NCBI RefSeq assembly: GCF_024172125.1
Contig: NZ_JAMZEA010000015.1
Span: 186,001-250,000, forward strand
DNA length: 64,000 bases
Direction: 5' to 3'
Source of the DNA: Actinomadura rupiterrae
Lineage (GTDB): Bacteria; Actinomycetota; Actinomycetes; Streptosporangiales; Streptosporangiaceae
The notes under the pieces are model-generated. The model ran no database searches. It was not told where the DNA came from and worked only from the letters and a program-made list of their open reading frames with translations. The position numbers and the translations under genes are program-made. The first letter of the stretch is position 1. The number at the start of each line of letters is the position of its first letter. Positions 24,924-32,551 of this stretch are shown in pieces.

Positions 24924-25730
24924 TCAGTTGACGGTCGGGGTGAAGCCTCCGTCGATGCGCAGGTTCGCGCCGTTGATGGACGCGCCGAGCGGGCTGGCGA
25001 CGAGCGCGGTCAGCGCGGCGATCTCGGCGGGCTCGGCGAGGCGGCCGGACGGGTTGGCGAGCGGCCCGCCGATCAGCGCGCGGGCGCCGGCGTCCGCGTC
25101 GTCGCCCATGCCGTGCCGCCGGGCGAACGCCAGCGCCAGTTCCCGGAAGGCGTCCGTTCGGCTGGGGCCGGGGCTGACCGTGTTGGCGGTGACCCCGGTT
25201 CCGGCGAGTTCCTTCGACAGGCTCACCGACAGGTTGGCGATGGCCGCCTTGGTCGCGCTGTAGGCCGCCTTCATCGGCAGCGGGAACGGGTTGGCGGCGC
25301 TGCCGATCTGGATGACCCGGCCCCAGCCGGCCGCGCGCATGGCCGGGGTCAGCGCCTCGATCAGCCGGACGGCCGACGCGACGTTGGTGTTGTACAGGTC
25401 GGCCCACCGGTCGGCGCCGCCCGCGGTCCAGCCGTCCTCATCGCCGGCCGACGCGGCGTTGTTGACCAGGATGTCGATGCCGCCGAAGGCCGCGGTCGCG
25501 GCCGCGGCGACCTCGCGCGCTCCGGCGTCAGAGGTCAGCTCGCCGAGCGCGATGGCGGCGGTCCCTCCGGCGGCGCCGATCTCGTCGGCCGCCGCCTTCG
25601 CGCGTCCGGCGTCGCGGCCGTGGACGACCACGGAGACGCCCTCGGCGGCCAGCGCGACCGCGATGGCGCGGCCGATGCCGCTGGTACTGCCGGTCACCAG
25701 GGCGCGCTTGCCGTTCAAACGCAGGTCCAT
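24924..25730 (-). CDS. SDR-family oxidoreductase (3-ketoacyl reductase-like)
   Basis: A 268-residue classical SDR. Cofactor motif VTGSTSGIGRAIA, NNAAS at the NNAG position, catalytic Ser in QIGSAAN, and Tyr-x-x-x-Lys in AAYSATKAAI are all present, then ANTVSPGPSRTDAF and a terminal RIDGG. The start ATG 25730 is fixed by AGGAGGCCCC upstream. It is divergent from a TetR gene with repeated GAAAGAC boxes in the gap, indicating repression by that TetR. Substrate unknown. Confidence 0.92.
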   Translation of the reverse strand: MDLRLNGKRALVTGSTSGIGRAIAVALAAEGVSVVVHGRDAGRAKAAADEIGAAGGTAAIALGELTSDAGAREVAAAATAAFGGIDILVNNAASAGDEDGWTAGGADRWADLYNTNVASAVRLIEALTPAMRAAGWGRVIQIGSAANPFPLPMKAAYSATKAAIANLSVSLSKELAGTGVTANTVSPGPSRTDAFRELALAFARRHGMGDDADAGARALIGGPLANPSGRLAEPAEIAALTALVASPLGASINGANLRIDGGFTPTVN

Positions 25731-25769
25731 GGGGCCTCCTCGGGCCTGGGGGATTTCATCGGACATGCT

Positions 25770-25859
25770 GTCTTTCGCTGAACAGACTGTCTTTCAATGA
25801 ACGCTCTGTCAAGCGAAAGACGCGCTGTCGTGTGAAAGACGCGCTGTCGAGCGAAAGAT
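25770..25859. promoter_or_regulatory. Cluster of five GAAAGAC/GTCTTTC boxes
   Basis: In the divergent SDR-TetR gap, GTCTTTC occurs at 25770 and 25789 and its complement GAAAGAC(T) at 25815, 25834 and 25853. Both the forward pair and the inverted trio are spaced by exactly 19 bases, nearly two helical turns. The inverted units share GAAAGACGCGCTGTCG. This is best read as an array of operators for the TetR protein at 25873. Confidence 0.65.
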
Positions 25860-25872
25860 AGGATCCGGGGCC

Positions 25873-26493
25873 ATGGCCACCCGCAGGTACGAGCAGCGGC
25901 TGCGCGCCGACGCCGCCGAACAGACCCGCCGCCGCATCCTCGACGCGCTCTACGAGCGGCTCCGCGACGCGCCGGGCGAGCCGGTGAGCGTCGAGCGGAT
26001 CGCCGCGATGGCGCAGGTGTCGCGCTCGACGGTCTACCTCGTGTTCGGCACGCGCGCCGGGCTGTTCGACGCGCTCGCCGACGACCTGCGGCGGCGCGGC
26101 GGCTTCGACCGCCTTCCGGACGCGGGCGGCGAGCCCGACGCGCGCGAGGGCCTGCGCGCCTCGATCCGCGCGTCCGCGGCGGTCTTCGCCGAGCACCGCC
26201 GGGTGCTGCGCGTCCTGTACGCCATGGCCGTGCTCGACCCGCAGACCGTCGGGGGCGCCGTGGACCGGATGCGCGAAGGGCGCGCCACTGGCCTGGCCTG
26301 GCACGCCGGCCGCCTGGCCGAGCAGGGCGCGCTCCGTCCCGGCCTCTCCCCCGCGGACGCCGCCGACCTGCTCTGGGCGGTCACCGGCTTCGAGTTCTTC
26401 GACCGGCTCCTCACCGGCCGCGACCTCCCGGTCGGGAAGGCCGCCGACCTCATGGTCGCCGCCGCCGAACGGCTTCTCCTACCGGATGCCTGA
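25873..26493 (+). CDS. TetR/AcrR-family regulator
   Basis: A 206-residue protein. The DNA-binding part reads AEQTRRRILDALYERLRD, then VSVERIAAMAQVSRSTVYLVFGTRAGLFDAL, a standard TetR helix-turn-helix. The ligand domain includes FAEHRRVLRVLYAMAVLDP. It is divergent from the SDR gene with the GAAAGAC box array between the two, so autoregulation and control of the SDR are likely. It ends 33 bases before the convergent Rrf2 gene. Confidence 0.92.
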   Translation: MATRRYEQRLRADAAEQTRRRILDALYERLRDAPGEPVSVERIAAMAQVSRSTVYLVFGTRAGLFDALADDLRRRGGFDRLPDAGGEPDAREGLRASIRASAAVFAEHRRVLRVLYAMAVLDPQTVGGAVDRMREGRATGLAWHAGRLAEQGALRPGLSPADAADLLWAVTGFEFFDRLLTGRDLPVGKAADLMVAAAERLLLPDA

Positions 26494-26526
26494 TCGAGGG
26501 TCGTGGCGTCCTGTCGAGGAGGTCCG

Positions 26527-27000
26527 TCAGGACATCTCGAACAGGCGGCGCCGGGTGTGGGCGGGCGCGGTCGCCGGGAGGGTCGCCAGGATGTCGGCGA
26601 GCGTGTCGGCGGCGAGCGCCTCGCGCCAGGCCCGGTGCGCCCCGGCCATCTTCGCGGCGAGGACGCAGGTCTCGCGGCAGTCCTCGGGACGCAGCGCCCC
26701 GGCGCCCTGCAGCCGGATCTCGCGGCACTCGTAGGGCGGGGACGTGCCGTCCACCGCCTCGACGATCTGCAGCAGCGTGATCCGGTCCGGTTCGCGGCCC
26801 AGCCGGAACCCGCCGCGCGGGCCGGTCGTGGCGGCCAGGATCCCGGCCTTGACCAGCGCCTGCAGCTGCTTGGCGAGGTAGGGCGCGGGCAGGTCGAAGT
26901 ACCGGGCGAGCTGGGCCGCGGACGCGGTCTCCCCCGGCTCCAGCTGCGCCAGGGACGCGGCGCAGTGCAGCAGCCATTCGGTGCTCGCGGGCAGCTTCAT
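26527..27000 (-). CDS. Rrf2-family transcriptional regulator
   Basis: A 157-residue protein of Rrf2 length starting at ATG 27000. The winged helix is seen as ASAAQLARYFDLPAPYLAKQLQ and ILAATTGPRGGFRLGR. Three Cys follow in YECREIRLQG and PEDCRETCVL, close to the position where IscR/NsrR hold an iron-sulfur cluster, so redox or nitric-oxide sensing is possible. It is divergent from the NmrA-like gene at 27095, its probable target. Confidence 0.88.
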   Translation of the reverse strand: MKLPASTEWLLHCAASLAQLEPGETASAAQLARYFDLPAPYLAKQLQALVKAGILAATTGPRGGFRLGREPDRITLLQIVEAVDGTSPPYECREIRLQGAGALRPEDCRETCVLAAKMAGAHRAWREALAADTLADILATLPATAPAHTRRRLFEMS

Positions 27001-27017
27001 GATCCCCCAGCATACGG

Positions 27018-27066
27018 GACATCCCGGATCTTCGATATTGCGGACCCGAATAGTCCGAGATAGGCT
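27018..27066. promoter_or_regulatory. Imperfect dyad in the Rrf2/NmrA-like divergent region
   Basis: The gap contains ATCTTCGATATTGCGG followed by CCGAATAGTCCGAGAT; the second half is an imperfect complement of the first, with one gap and a few mismatches. The location between divergent starts fits an Rrf2-type operator. The match is imperfect. Confidence 0.35.
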
Positions 27067-27094
27067 CCCACCACCACCTACGAGGGAGACCAGC

Positions 27095-27838
27095 ATGCGC
27101 ATCGCCGTGGCCGGAGCGACCGGGAACATCGGGTCCCTGACCGTCGCCGCCCTGGAGGGAGCCGGGCACGACGCCGTCCGGATGAGCCGCTCGCTCGGCG
27201 TGGACGTCGCGACGGGCGCCGGCCTGGACGACGCCCTCGCCGGCGTCGAAGCGGTCATCGACGTCACCAACTCCGGCGCGACCGACCGGGACGAGGCGGT
27301 CGCCGCGTTCGGCACCGCCACCCGCAACCTGCTGGCCGCCGAGCAGCGCGCCGGGGTCCGCCACCACGTCCTGCTGTCGATCGCCGGTCTCGACCGCGTG
27401 GACGGCAACGCGCACTACGCGGGCAAGCGCGAGCAGGAGCGGCTGGTTTCGGCGGGCGACGTGCCGTGGACGATCGTCCCGGCGACCCAGTTCCACGACT
27501 TCGCGGCGATGGTGGCCGACTGGATGGAGCAGGACGGCGCGGCCCCGATCGCGCCGCTTCTGGTCCAGCCGATCGCGCCCGCCGACGTGGCCGCCATCCT
27601 CGCCGAGATCGCGGTCGGCGCGCCGCAGGGCCGCTACCGCGACATCGCCGGCCCCGACCCGCAGGACCTGGTCGACATGGCCCGCCGCACGCACCAGGCG
27701 CGCGGCCGCACGGTCCGGCTCGTCCCCACGTGGTCGTCGCTGTTCGGACCGGAGATGGCGGGCGAGGTCATGCTGCCCGGCAAGGACGCCCGCATCGCGC
27801 CGACCTCCTTCGACGCCTGGCTCGCCGACCAGCACTGA
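27095..27838 (+). CDS. NAD(P)-binding NmrA-like atypical SDR
   Basis: A 247-residue protein beginning MRIAVAGATGNIGSLTVAAL, the G-x-x-G-x-x-G motif of atypical SDRs (NmrA/SDR_a5). The segment HHVLLSIAGLDRV and YAGKREQERLV (Tyr-x-x-x-Lys-like) follow, then WTIVPATQFHDF. The ATG 27095 has GAGGGAGACC upstream. It is likely controlled by the divergent Rrf2 regulator, which suggests a role in handling electrophilic or redox stress. Confidence 0.9.
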   Translation: MRIAVAGATGNIGSLTVAALEGAGHDAVRMSRSLGVDVATGAGLDDALAGVEAVIDVTNSGATDRDEAVAAFGTATRNLLAAEQRAGVRHHVLLSIAGLDRVDGNAHYAGKREQERLVSAGDVPWTIVPATQFHDFAAMVADWMEQDGAAPIAPLLVQPIAPADVAAILAEIAVGAPQGRYRDIAGPDPQDLVDMARRTHQARGRTVRLVPTWSSLFGPEMAGEVMLPGKDARIAPTSFDAWLADQH

Positions 27839-27958
27839 CACGACGCCCAAGCAACGCCACACCCGCACCAAGCGACCCGATATCTTCCACCGGAGGGCCC
27901 GGCCTCGTTCGTTGAGCCGATCCAGGGCCACCGGGCGAGCCGGTAGGGAGGGGGGCGG

Positions 27959-29143
27959 GTGGCCACTCCGGAGGGCGTGGCCGGAGCGCGGCACATGTGG
28001 CCGCTCTACGCGGCCGGGTTCACGACCGCGTTCGGCGCCCACGGCATCGCCGCGAACCTCGGGCAGGGCGACGCGGATCTGAAGAACTCCATCCTCTACC
28101 TGGGGCTGCTTCTCGCCCTCTACGACGGCGCCGAGGTGATCCTCAAGCCGGTGTTCGGCGTGCTGTCGGATCGGATCGGCGCGCGGCCGGTGCTGCTCGG
28201 CGGGCTGGTCGCGTTCGCGGCGGCGTCGGCGCTGTACGTCCTGGTCCGCGATCCGGGCTGGTTGTGGGCGGCGCGGCTGGGGCAGGGCGCCGCTGCGTCG
28301 GCGTTCTCCCCCGCGGCGTCCGCGCTGGTCGCGCGACTCAACCCGCGGGCCAAGCACGGTCGGGCATTCGGGTCTTATGGCTTCTTCAAGAGCATCGGGT
28401 ACACGGCCGGTCCGCTGCTCGGCGGACTGCTGGTCTGGCTGGGCGGGTTGACGCTGCTGTTCGCCGTGCTGACGGTCCTTGCCGTCGCGGTGGCAGGCTG
28501 GGCGCTGGTGGCGGTTCCGTCCGTGCCTCCGCTGCCGAAGGCCCGGCAGACCGTGGTCGACCTGGCGCGGCGGCTCGGCGACGGGGCGTTCCTCAAGCCC
28601 GTCTCGGCCCTGGCCGCCGCCACGGCCGCGCTGTCGGTGGGGGTCGGGTTCCTGCCGGTTTCGGGCGCGTCCGCCGGCCTAGCGCCGCTGGTCACCGGCG
28701 CGATGGTGTCGGCGCTCGCCGCGTCCGCCGCGCTCGTCCAACCCTGGGCCGGACGGTCCCTGGACAGCGGCCGGATCTCCATGCCGTCCGGCCTGGTCGC
28801 GGGCCTCGCCGTCACCGCGACGAGCCTCGCCGCGGCCGCGCTTCCGGGGGCCGCCGGCCTGCTTCCGGCCGCCATCCTGATCGGCATCGGGACGGGCCTG
28901 ATCACGCCCGTCGCGTTCGCGTCGCTGGCCGCCGCCACACCGCCCGAACGCATCGGGCAGACGATGGGCGCGGCCGAACTCGGTCGCGAACTCGGCGACG
29001 CGGGCGGCCCGCTCCTGGTGGCCGCGATCGCCGGTGCCCTCACGCTCGGGTGGGGGTACGGCGTCCTGGCCGTCCTCACGCTGCTGCTCGCCGCACCGGT
29101 CCTCAGCCGTCGCACCCGTGACCGTGCGCCTGGGACGCCGTGA
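27959..29143 (+). CDS. MFS transporter
   Basis: A 394-residue protein with about 12 hydrophobic segments. The loop between segments 2 and 3 reads GVLSDRIGARPVLLGG, the conserved G-x-x-x-D-R-x-G-R-x-x motif of the major facilitator family; a second-half relative is QPWAGRSLDSGRIS. The start is GTG 27959, directly preceded by GGGAGGGGGG. It belongs to the small 'drug/sugar exporter-like' MFS group by size; the substrate is unknown. A strong terminator follows. Confidence 0.9.
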   Translation: MATPEGVAGARHMWPLYAAGFTTAFGAHGIAANLGQGDADLKNSILYLGLLLALYDGAEVILKPVFGVLSDRIGARPVLLGGLVAFAAASALYVLVRDPGWLWAARLGQGAAASAFSPAASALVARLNPRAKHGRAFGSYGFFKSIGYTAGPLLGGLLVWLGGLTLLFAVLTVLAVAVAGWALVAVPSVPPLPKARQTVVDLARRLGDGAFLKPVSALAAATAALSVGVGFLPVSGASAGLAPLVTGAMVSALAASAALVQPWAGRSLDSGRISMPSGLVAGLAVTATSLAAAALPGAAGLLPAAILIGIGTGLITPVAFASLAAATPPERIGQTMGAAELGRELGDAGGPLLVAAIAGALTLGWGYGVLAVLTLLLAAPVLSRRTRDRAPGTP

Positions 29144-29151
29144 GGTGTCAG

Positions 29152-29185
29152 GCCCCGGCGGCGCGGGGCTGCGCGCCGCCGGGGC
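29152..29185. terminator. 14-bp stem terminator between convergent genes
   Basis: A perfect 14-bp GC stem (29152-29165 with 29172-29185), a 6-base loop and TTT after the plus-strand arm lie 8 bases after the MFS stop. It can also serve the minus-strand DoxX gene. Confidence 0.8.
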
Positions 29186-29200
29186 TTTCGGGGGTGGGTT

Positions 29201-29551
29201 TCAGAGGGTGGTCAGGCCGAGGGCGATCGGAGCGATCGCCACCAGGAGGATGACGGCCGGAACCGGCGCGCCCTTGGTGTCGCGGGCGCGCAGGTGCGTC
29301 ACCACCGCGCCGAGGAAGTACAGCGCGACGCCGACCCCGGCCGCGATGCCGAGCGGGCGGTAGGCGATCCCGGCCAGCAGCCCGACAGCCCCGAGGATCT
29401 CCAGGACGGCGAGCCGCGGGAACCAGGACTCCGGCACGCCGACCGCGCTCAGCCCGGTGGTGATCTTCGGGTCCCGGACGAGCTTGGCGCGCCCCGAGCC
29501 GGCCAGGAGCAGCGACAGCAGGACGGCCGCGACGATGTAGGCGATGAACAC
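29201..29551 (-). CDS. DoxX-family membrane protein
   Basis: A 116-residue protein with four hydrophobic segments (AYIVAAVLLSLLLAGSG, VLEILGAVGLLAGI, GIAAGVGVALYFLGAVVTHL, VPAVILLVAIAPIALGL). The opening LAGSGRAKL followed by G-V-P-E-S-W and the central E-I-L-G-A-V-G-L are typical of the DoxX-like group (DoxX_2). Its gene starts 12 bases after the oxidoreductase stop on the same strand, so the two are likely co-transcribed; DoxX proteins often accompany redox enzymes. Confidence 0.85.
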   Translation of the reverse strand: MFIAYIVAAVLLSLLLAGSGRAKLVRDPKITTGLSAVGVPESWFPRLAVLEILGAVGLLAGIAYRPLGIAAGVGVALYFLGAVVTHLRARDTKGAPVPAVILLVAIAPIALGLTTL

Positions 29552-29563
29552 GGTGTCCCCCGC

Positions 29564-30490
29564 TCAGACCGTGACGGCGAACTTGCCGAGGGTTCCGGCC
29601 ATGAAGTCGCTGATCGCCTGCCCGGCCTCGGCGAGCGCGTAGCGGCGGGCGACCGGGACGCGGAGCCGGCCCGCGACCACATCGCCCGCGAGCCGCGCGA
29701 GGGTCTCCGGGGACGGGTCGGACATGATGGCCGTCGTCTTCAGGCCGCGCGCGTCCGCGTCGTCCGGCGCGAAGTGGATCGTGGAGGCGAACCGCCCGCC
29801 GTCGGCGACCAGCCCGGACACGGTCGCGCCGTCCCCGGCCAGGTGCACCGCCGCGTGCACGCCGTCCTTCGCGAGCTCCCGCACCGCCGCGGCGACCTCG
29901 TCGCGGCCGACGGTGTGGTCCGCGCCGAGCGCGGTGACGAACGCGGCCTCGGCGCCGGGCTCGGCGGTCGCGATGACGGTCGCGCCGCGCGCCGCAGCGA
30001 ACTGGACGGCGAACGCGCCGACACCGCCGGTCGCGCCCGAGATCAGGACGGTCTCGCCCGCGGCGGGGGCGACCGCGTCCACCGCGTTGAGCGCGGCCGT
30101 CCCGGCCAGGCCGAGCGCGCCGGCGCGGATCTCGTCCAGGCCGTCCGGGATGCGGGCAACGCCGTAGGACGCGGGCACCGCGACATACTCGGCGAAACCG
30201 CCCTGGCCCAGCGTCGGGCGCATCACCACGCCGAACACCGCGTCGCCCACCGCGAGGTCCGTCACTCCGTCGCCGACCGCCGCGACCTTGCCCGCGAAGT
30301 CCTTGCCGACGACCACGGGGAACTCGTAGTCGTACACGCCCTTGAGGAAGCCGCCGACCGAGCCGAGGTCGAACCCGTTGACCGAGGACGCGGTGACCTG
30401 CACCAGCACCTCACCCGCCGCCGCCTCGGGGACGGCCAGCTCGGTCAGCGCCGGGGTGGCGCCGAAGTCATCGAAAGCCAGTGCACGCAT
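29564..30490 (-). CDS. NADP-dependent quinone-oxidoreductase-like MDR protein
   Basis: A 308-residue zinc-independent medium-chain dehydrogenase. It begins MRALAFDDFGATPALTELAV, has the GroES-like region VTASSVNGFDLGSVGG and GKDFAGKVAAVG, and the cofactor site VLISGATGGVGAFAVQFAA. The ATG 30490 has GAGAAG upstream. The frame is open, without a stop, into the DUF5519 segment upstream (30491-30979), so either a fusion exists or two genes have merged by an indel. It is opposite an HxlR-type regulator with a sensor-like Cys, as in QorR/Qor2 and YodB systems. Confidence 0.9.
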   Translation of the reverse strand: MRALAFDDFGATPALTELAVPEAAAGEVLVQVTASSVNGFDLGSVGGFLKGVYDYEFPVVVGKDFAGKVAAVGDGVTDLAVGDAVFGVVMRPTLGQGGFAEYVAVPASYGVARIPDGLDEIRAGALGLAGTAALNAVDAVAPAAGETVLISGATGGVGAFAVQFAAARGATVIATAEPGAEAAFVTALGADHTVGRDEVAAAVRELAKDGVHAAVHLAGDGATVSGLVADGGRFASTIHFAPDDADARGLKTTAIMSDPSPETLARLAGDVVAGRLRVPVARRYALAEAGQAISDFMAGTLGKFAVTV

Positions 30491-30979
30491 GTCGCTTCTC
30501 ACTTCTCGTCGTTGGTGGAATTGGCGGTGGCCTGCTGCCCGGAGGACGGCGGTGGCGACGGCCAGTTCGTCCTGGTCGCGCGGCGCGTAGAGCATCACGA
30601 TCGTGTCCGGCCACTCGGGCCGCAGGCTGATCGGGTGCCGCTCGGCCCAGCCGTTCTCGATCAGGGCCGGGACCAGGGGCAGCGGGACGGTCAGGTGCAG
30701 GAATCCGGCACGGTGGATGTGCCCGAACTCGTCCCGGCTGGGGTGCAGGAACGCCTCCCACGGGCCGTCCGGCCGGTGCAGCCGCAGCGCCAGCGAGGAC
30801 GGCTCGGACACCTGGCTCGGGCCGGTGAACACGCCGGGCAGCGCCTCCGCCTCGGCGACCAGCGCGGCCCTGATCTCCGGCGGGGAGAACTGGTCGAGCT
30901 GGTCATGCGGGATCTCGCGGCCGGTCGTCGCGGGACGGGTGCCCGTCCGGCGCGGCGGCGCTTCGAGGTTCACTATCAC
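30491..30979 (-). CDS. DUF5519 (luciferase-associated) domain, reading in frame into the MDR gene
   Basis: About 163 codons from GTG 30979. The block LRLHRPDGPWEAFLHPSR, then EFGHIHRAGFLHLTVPLP, IENGWAERHPIS and PDTIVMLYAPRDQDELAVA is the DUF5519 domain, normally a stand-alone protein of about this length. No stop separates it from the MDR protein. In the +1-shifted frame, the same DNA would end ...ATANSTNDEK and a TGA at 30501-30499, eight bases before the MDR start, which looks like a natural gene end. I therefore suspect a single-base indel (or sequencing error) rather than a functional fusion. Confidence 0.65.
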
Positions 30980-31047
30980 GGGTCACCGCACTTTCTGTGC
31001 GTTGGTTATGTGTTGTGCGCAGGGCGAGTCTGCTCGACAATGCCGTC

Positions 31048-31551
31048 ATGACGGAAGAAGGCACTTTGCCCCGCGTAACGCACACCGGTGTTCCCACCCC
31101 GACCGGCGCTGGTCCCGGCCCGATCGGCGCGGGTACCGGGCCGATCGGCGCGGGTACCGGGCCGATCGGCGCGGGTACCGGGCCGATCGGCGCGGGTACG
31201 CCGACGTGCCAGCTGCGGGACGTCCTGGACCGGGTCGGTGACAAGTGGAGCGTGCTCGTCATGGCCCTGCTCGGCGCCGGGCCGCGCCGCTACTCCGAGC
31301 TGCAGCGCGGCATCGAGGGCATCTCGCAGCGCATGCTCACGCTGACGCTGCGCAGCCTGGAGCGCGACGGCCTGGTCGTCCGGACCGTCACGCCGACCTC
31401 ACCGCCGCGCGTCGACTACTCGCTGACCCCGGTCGGCGCGACGCTCGCCACCGAGGTCGGCTCCCTCATCCGCTGGGCCGAGGCGCACCGCGAGTACGTG
31501 GCCGAGTCCCGCTTCCACTACGACACCCGCGAAACCGAAGAAACCGCCTGA
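31048..31551 (+). CDS. HxlR-family regulator with an N-terminal GPIGAGT repeat
   Basis: A 167-residue protein from ATG 31048 (the frame is open to 30997). After 23 residues come four exact or near-exact heptapeptides GPIGAGT (residues 24-51), then the HxlR core beginning at Cys54: CQLRDVLDRVGDKWSVLVMALL, YSELQRGIEGISQRMLTLTL and the wing PPRVDYSLTPVG. In DUF24/HxlR proteins such as YodB, QorR and HypR this Cys senses quinones or diamide-type stress. It lies divergent from the quinone-oxidoreductase-like gene, strongly suggesting that role here. The repeat is an unusual addition. Confidence 0.9.
   Translation: MTEEGTLPRVTHTGVPTPTGAGPGPIGAGTGPIGAGTGPIGAGTGPIGAGTPTCQLRDVLDRVGDKWSVLVMALLGAGPRRYSELQRGIEGISQRMLTLTLRSLERDGLVVRTVTPTSPPRVDYSLTPVGATLATEVGSLIRWAEAHREYVAESRFHYDTRETEETA
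31111..31194 (+). repeat. Four tandem 21-bp repeats inside the HxlR gene
   Basis: The 21-bp unit begins GGTACCGGGCCGATCGGCGC; copies start at 31111 (slightly different), 31132, 31153 and 31174. Because 21 is divisible by 3, it encodes the heptapeptide GPIGAGT in frame. Near identity suggests recent expansion by replication slippage. Confidence 0.9.
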
Positions 31552-31579
31552 GCTCAGGCATCTGCCAAGCTCAGGCGGT
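31543..31579. terminator. 12-bp stem terminator overlapping the HxlR stop codon
   Basis: Arms ACCGCCTGAGCT (31543-31554, containing the TGA stop) and AGCTCAGGCGGT (31568-31579) are exactly complementary, with a 13-base loop. It lies between convergent genes. Confidence 0.65.
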
Positions 31580-31610
31580 CAGGTAGCCGGGTGGCCGGGT
31601 GGACGAGCGG

Positions 31611-32357
31611 TCAGAAGGAGGGACGGGTCAGGCGGACGTAGCCGTAGGGGTTGAAGTCGAGGTCGTCGAAGTCGTCGGGGTCGTAGTCGCCGGTGCGCAG
31701 GATCCAGCGGGGCGCGTCCTCGGTCAGCCGGAAGCCGGCGCCGTCCTCGATCTCCTCGGCGCGCGGGTCGGTCAGCAGGTAGAGGGCCAGGGCGTCCAGG
31801 TGGGTGCGGGCGTCGCCCGGAGCCAGGTCGTCGCCGTCCTCGATCTCCACCTCGGGCGCGCCGAGCAGGTGCATGCCGCAGCTGTAGAGCAGGTCACCGT
31901 CCCGGATGGGGCGCTTCACCCAGGCGGAGACGAGCGCGGCGGCCAGTTCCTCGTCGGCCGCGCCGGACGCGCGCTCAGCGAGGTCGAGCCAGCGGGCACG
32001 GCCGTGCGTGAGGCCGCTGCTCTCGCTCTTCACCGCCGTCGCCCCGGCCCGCAGCAGCGCGGCGGTCGCGTCCAGCAGCCGCCGCGAGGTGTCGGCCGCC
32101 AGCTCCCGCATCATCGGCGCGGACAGCAGGTAGCCGACCGTGTCGTGGTCCTCGACCGCGTCCCAGTCCGCGTCCTCGAAGGACACGGCCGCGCCGCTCG
32201 CCTCGAACGCGCCGGGCATCCGCGGGTCGGGCTCGGTCTCGGAGTACTCGCGGTCGAGGACGAACCCGCCGAACCCGCCCGCGACCCGCTCCATCTCCGC
32301 GAGGGCCATGTCGGACCCGAGAACGCACAGCACATGCCGGGGAAACACATCGATCAT
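31611..32357 (-). CDS. Hypothetical protein, DUF4261-like at best
   Basis: A 248-residue soluble, acidic protein that I cannot place with certainty. It begins MIDVFPRHVLCVLGSD, has the central LVSAWVKRPIRDGDLLYSCGMHLLG and ends in an Asp-rich piece DYDPDDFDDLDFNP. The second half, with THLDALALYLLTDP, faintly resembles DUF4261 proteins. It is convergent with the HxlR gene. Codon pattern supports a real gene. Confidence 0.6.
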   Translation of the reverse strand: MIDVFPRHVLCVLGSDMALAEMERVAGGFGGFVLDREYSETEPDPRMPGAFEASGAAVSFEDADWDAVEDHDTVGYLLSAPMMRELAADTSRRLLDATAALLRAGATAVKSESSGLTHGRARWLDLAERASGAADEELAAALVSAWVKRPIRDGDLLYSCGMHLLGAPEVEIEDGDDLAPGDARTHLDALALYLLTDPRAEEIEDGAGFRLTEDAPRWILRTGDYDPDDFDDLDFNPYGYVRLTRPSF

Positions 32358-32551
32358 CCCGGCACCCTAGTGATCGCGACCGACGTTCCGCGCCACTTCG
32401 CGGTTTTCCGACATTCTGGGGATTCGGCCTGCGCCGAGCACCCACGAGCGAGGAAACCCGTGCCGGACGGACACCTGGACCGCTTCGGTTTGGCCAAAGC
32501 CGATTCCGTCTGCGGCGAGAACCGTCCGGTAACAATGGCACCCTGCTTCGG

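Noticed and set aside
23545..25263. A plus-strand frame of 572 codons opposite rsgA and an SDR gene
   Set aside because: It spans two unrelated minus-strand genes and their gap and shows no recognisable domain.
31111..31200. CRISPR-like direct repeats
   Set aside because: The units are contiguous 21-bp tandem repeats without spacers and are translated in frame within the HxlR gene.
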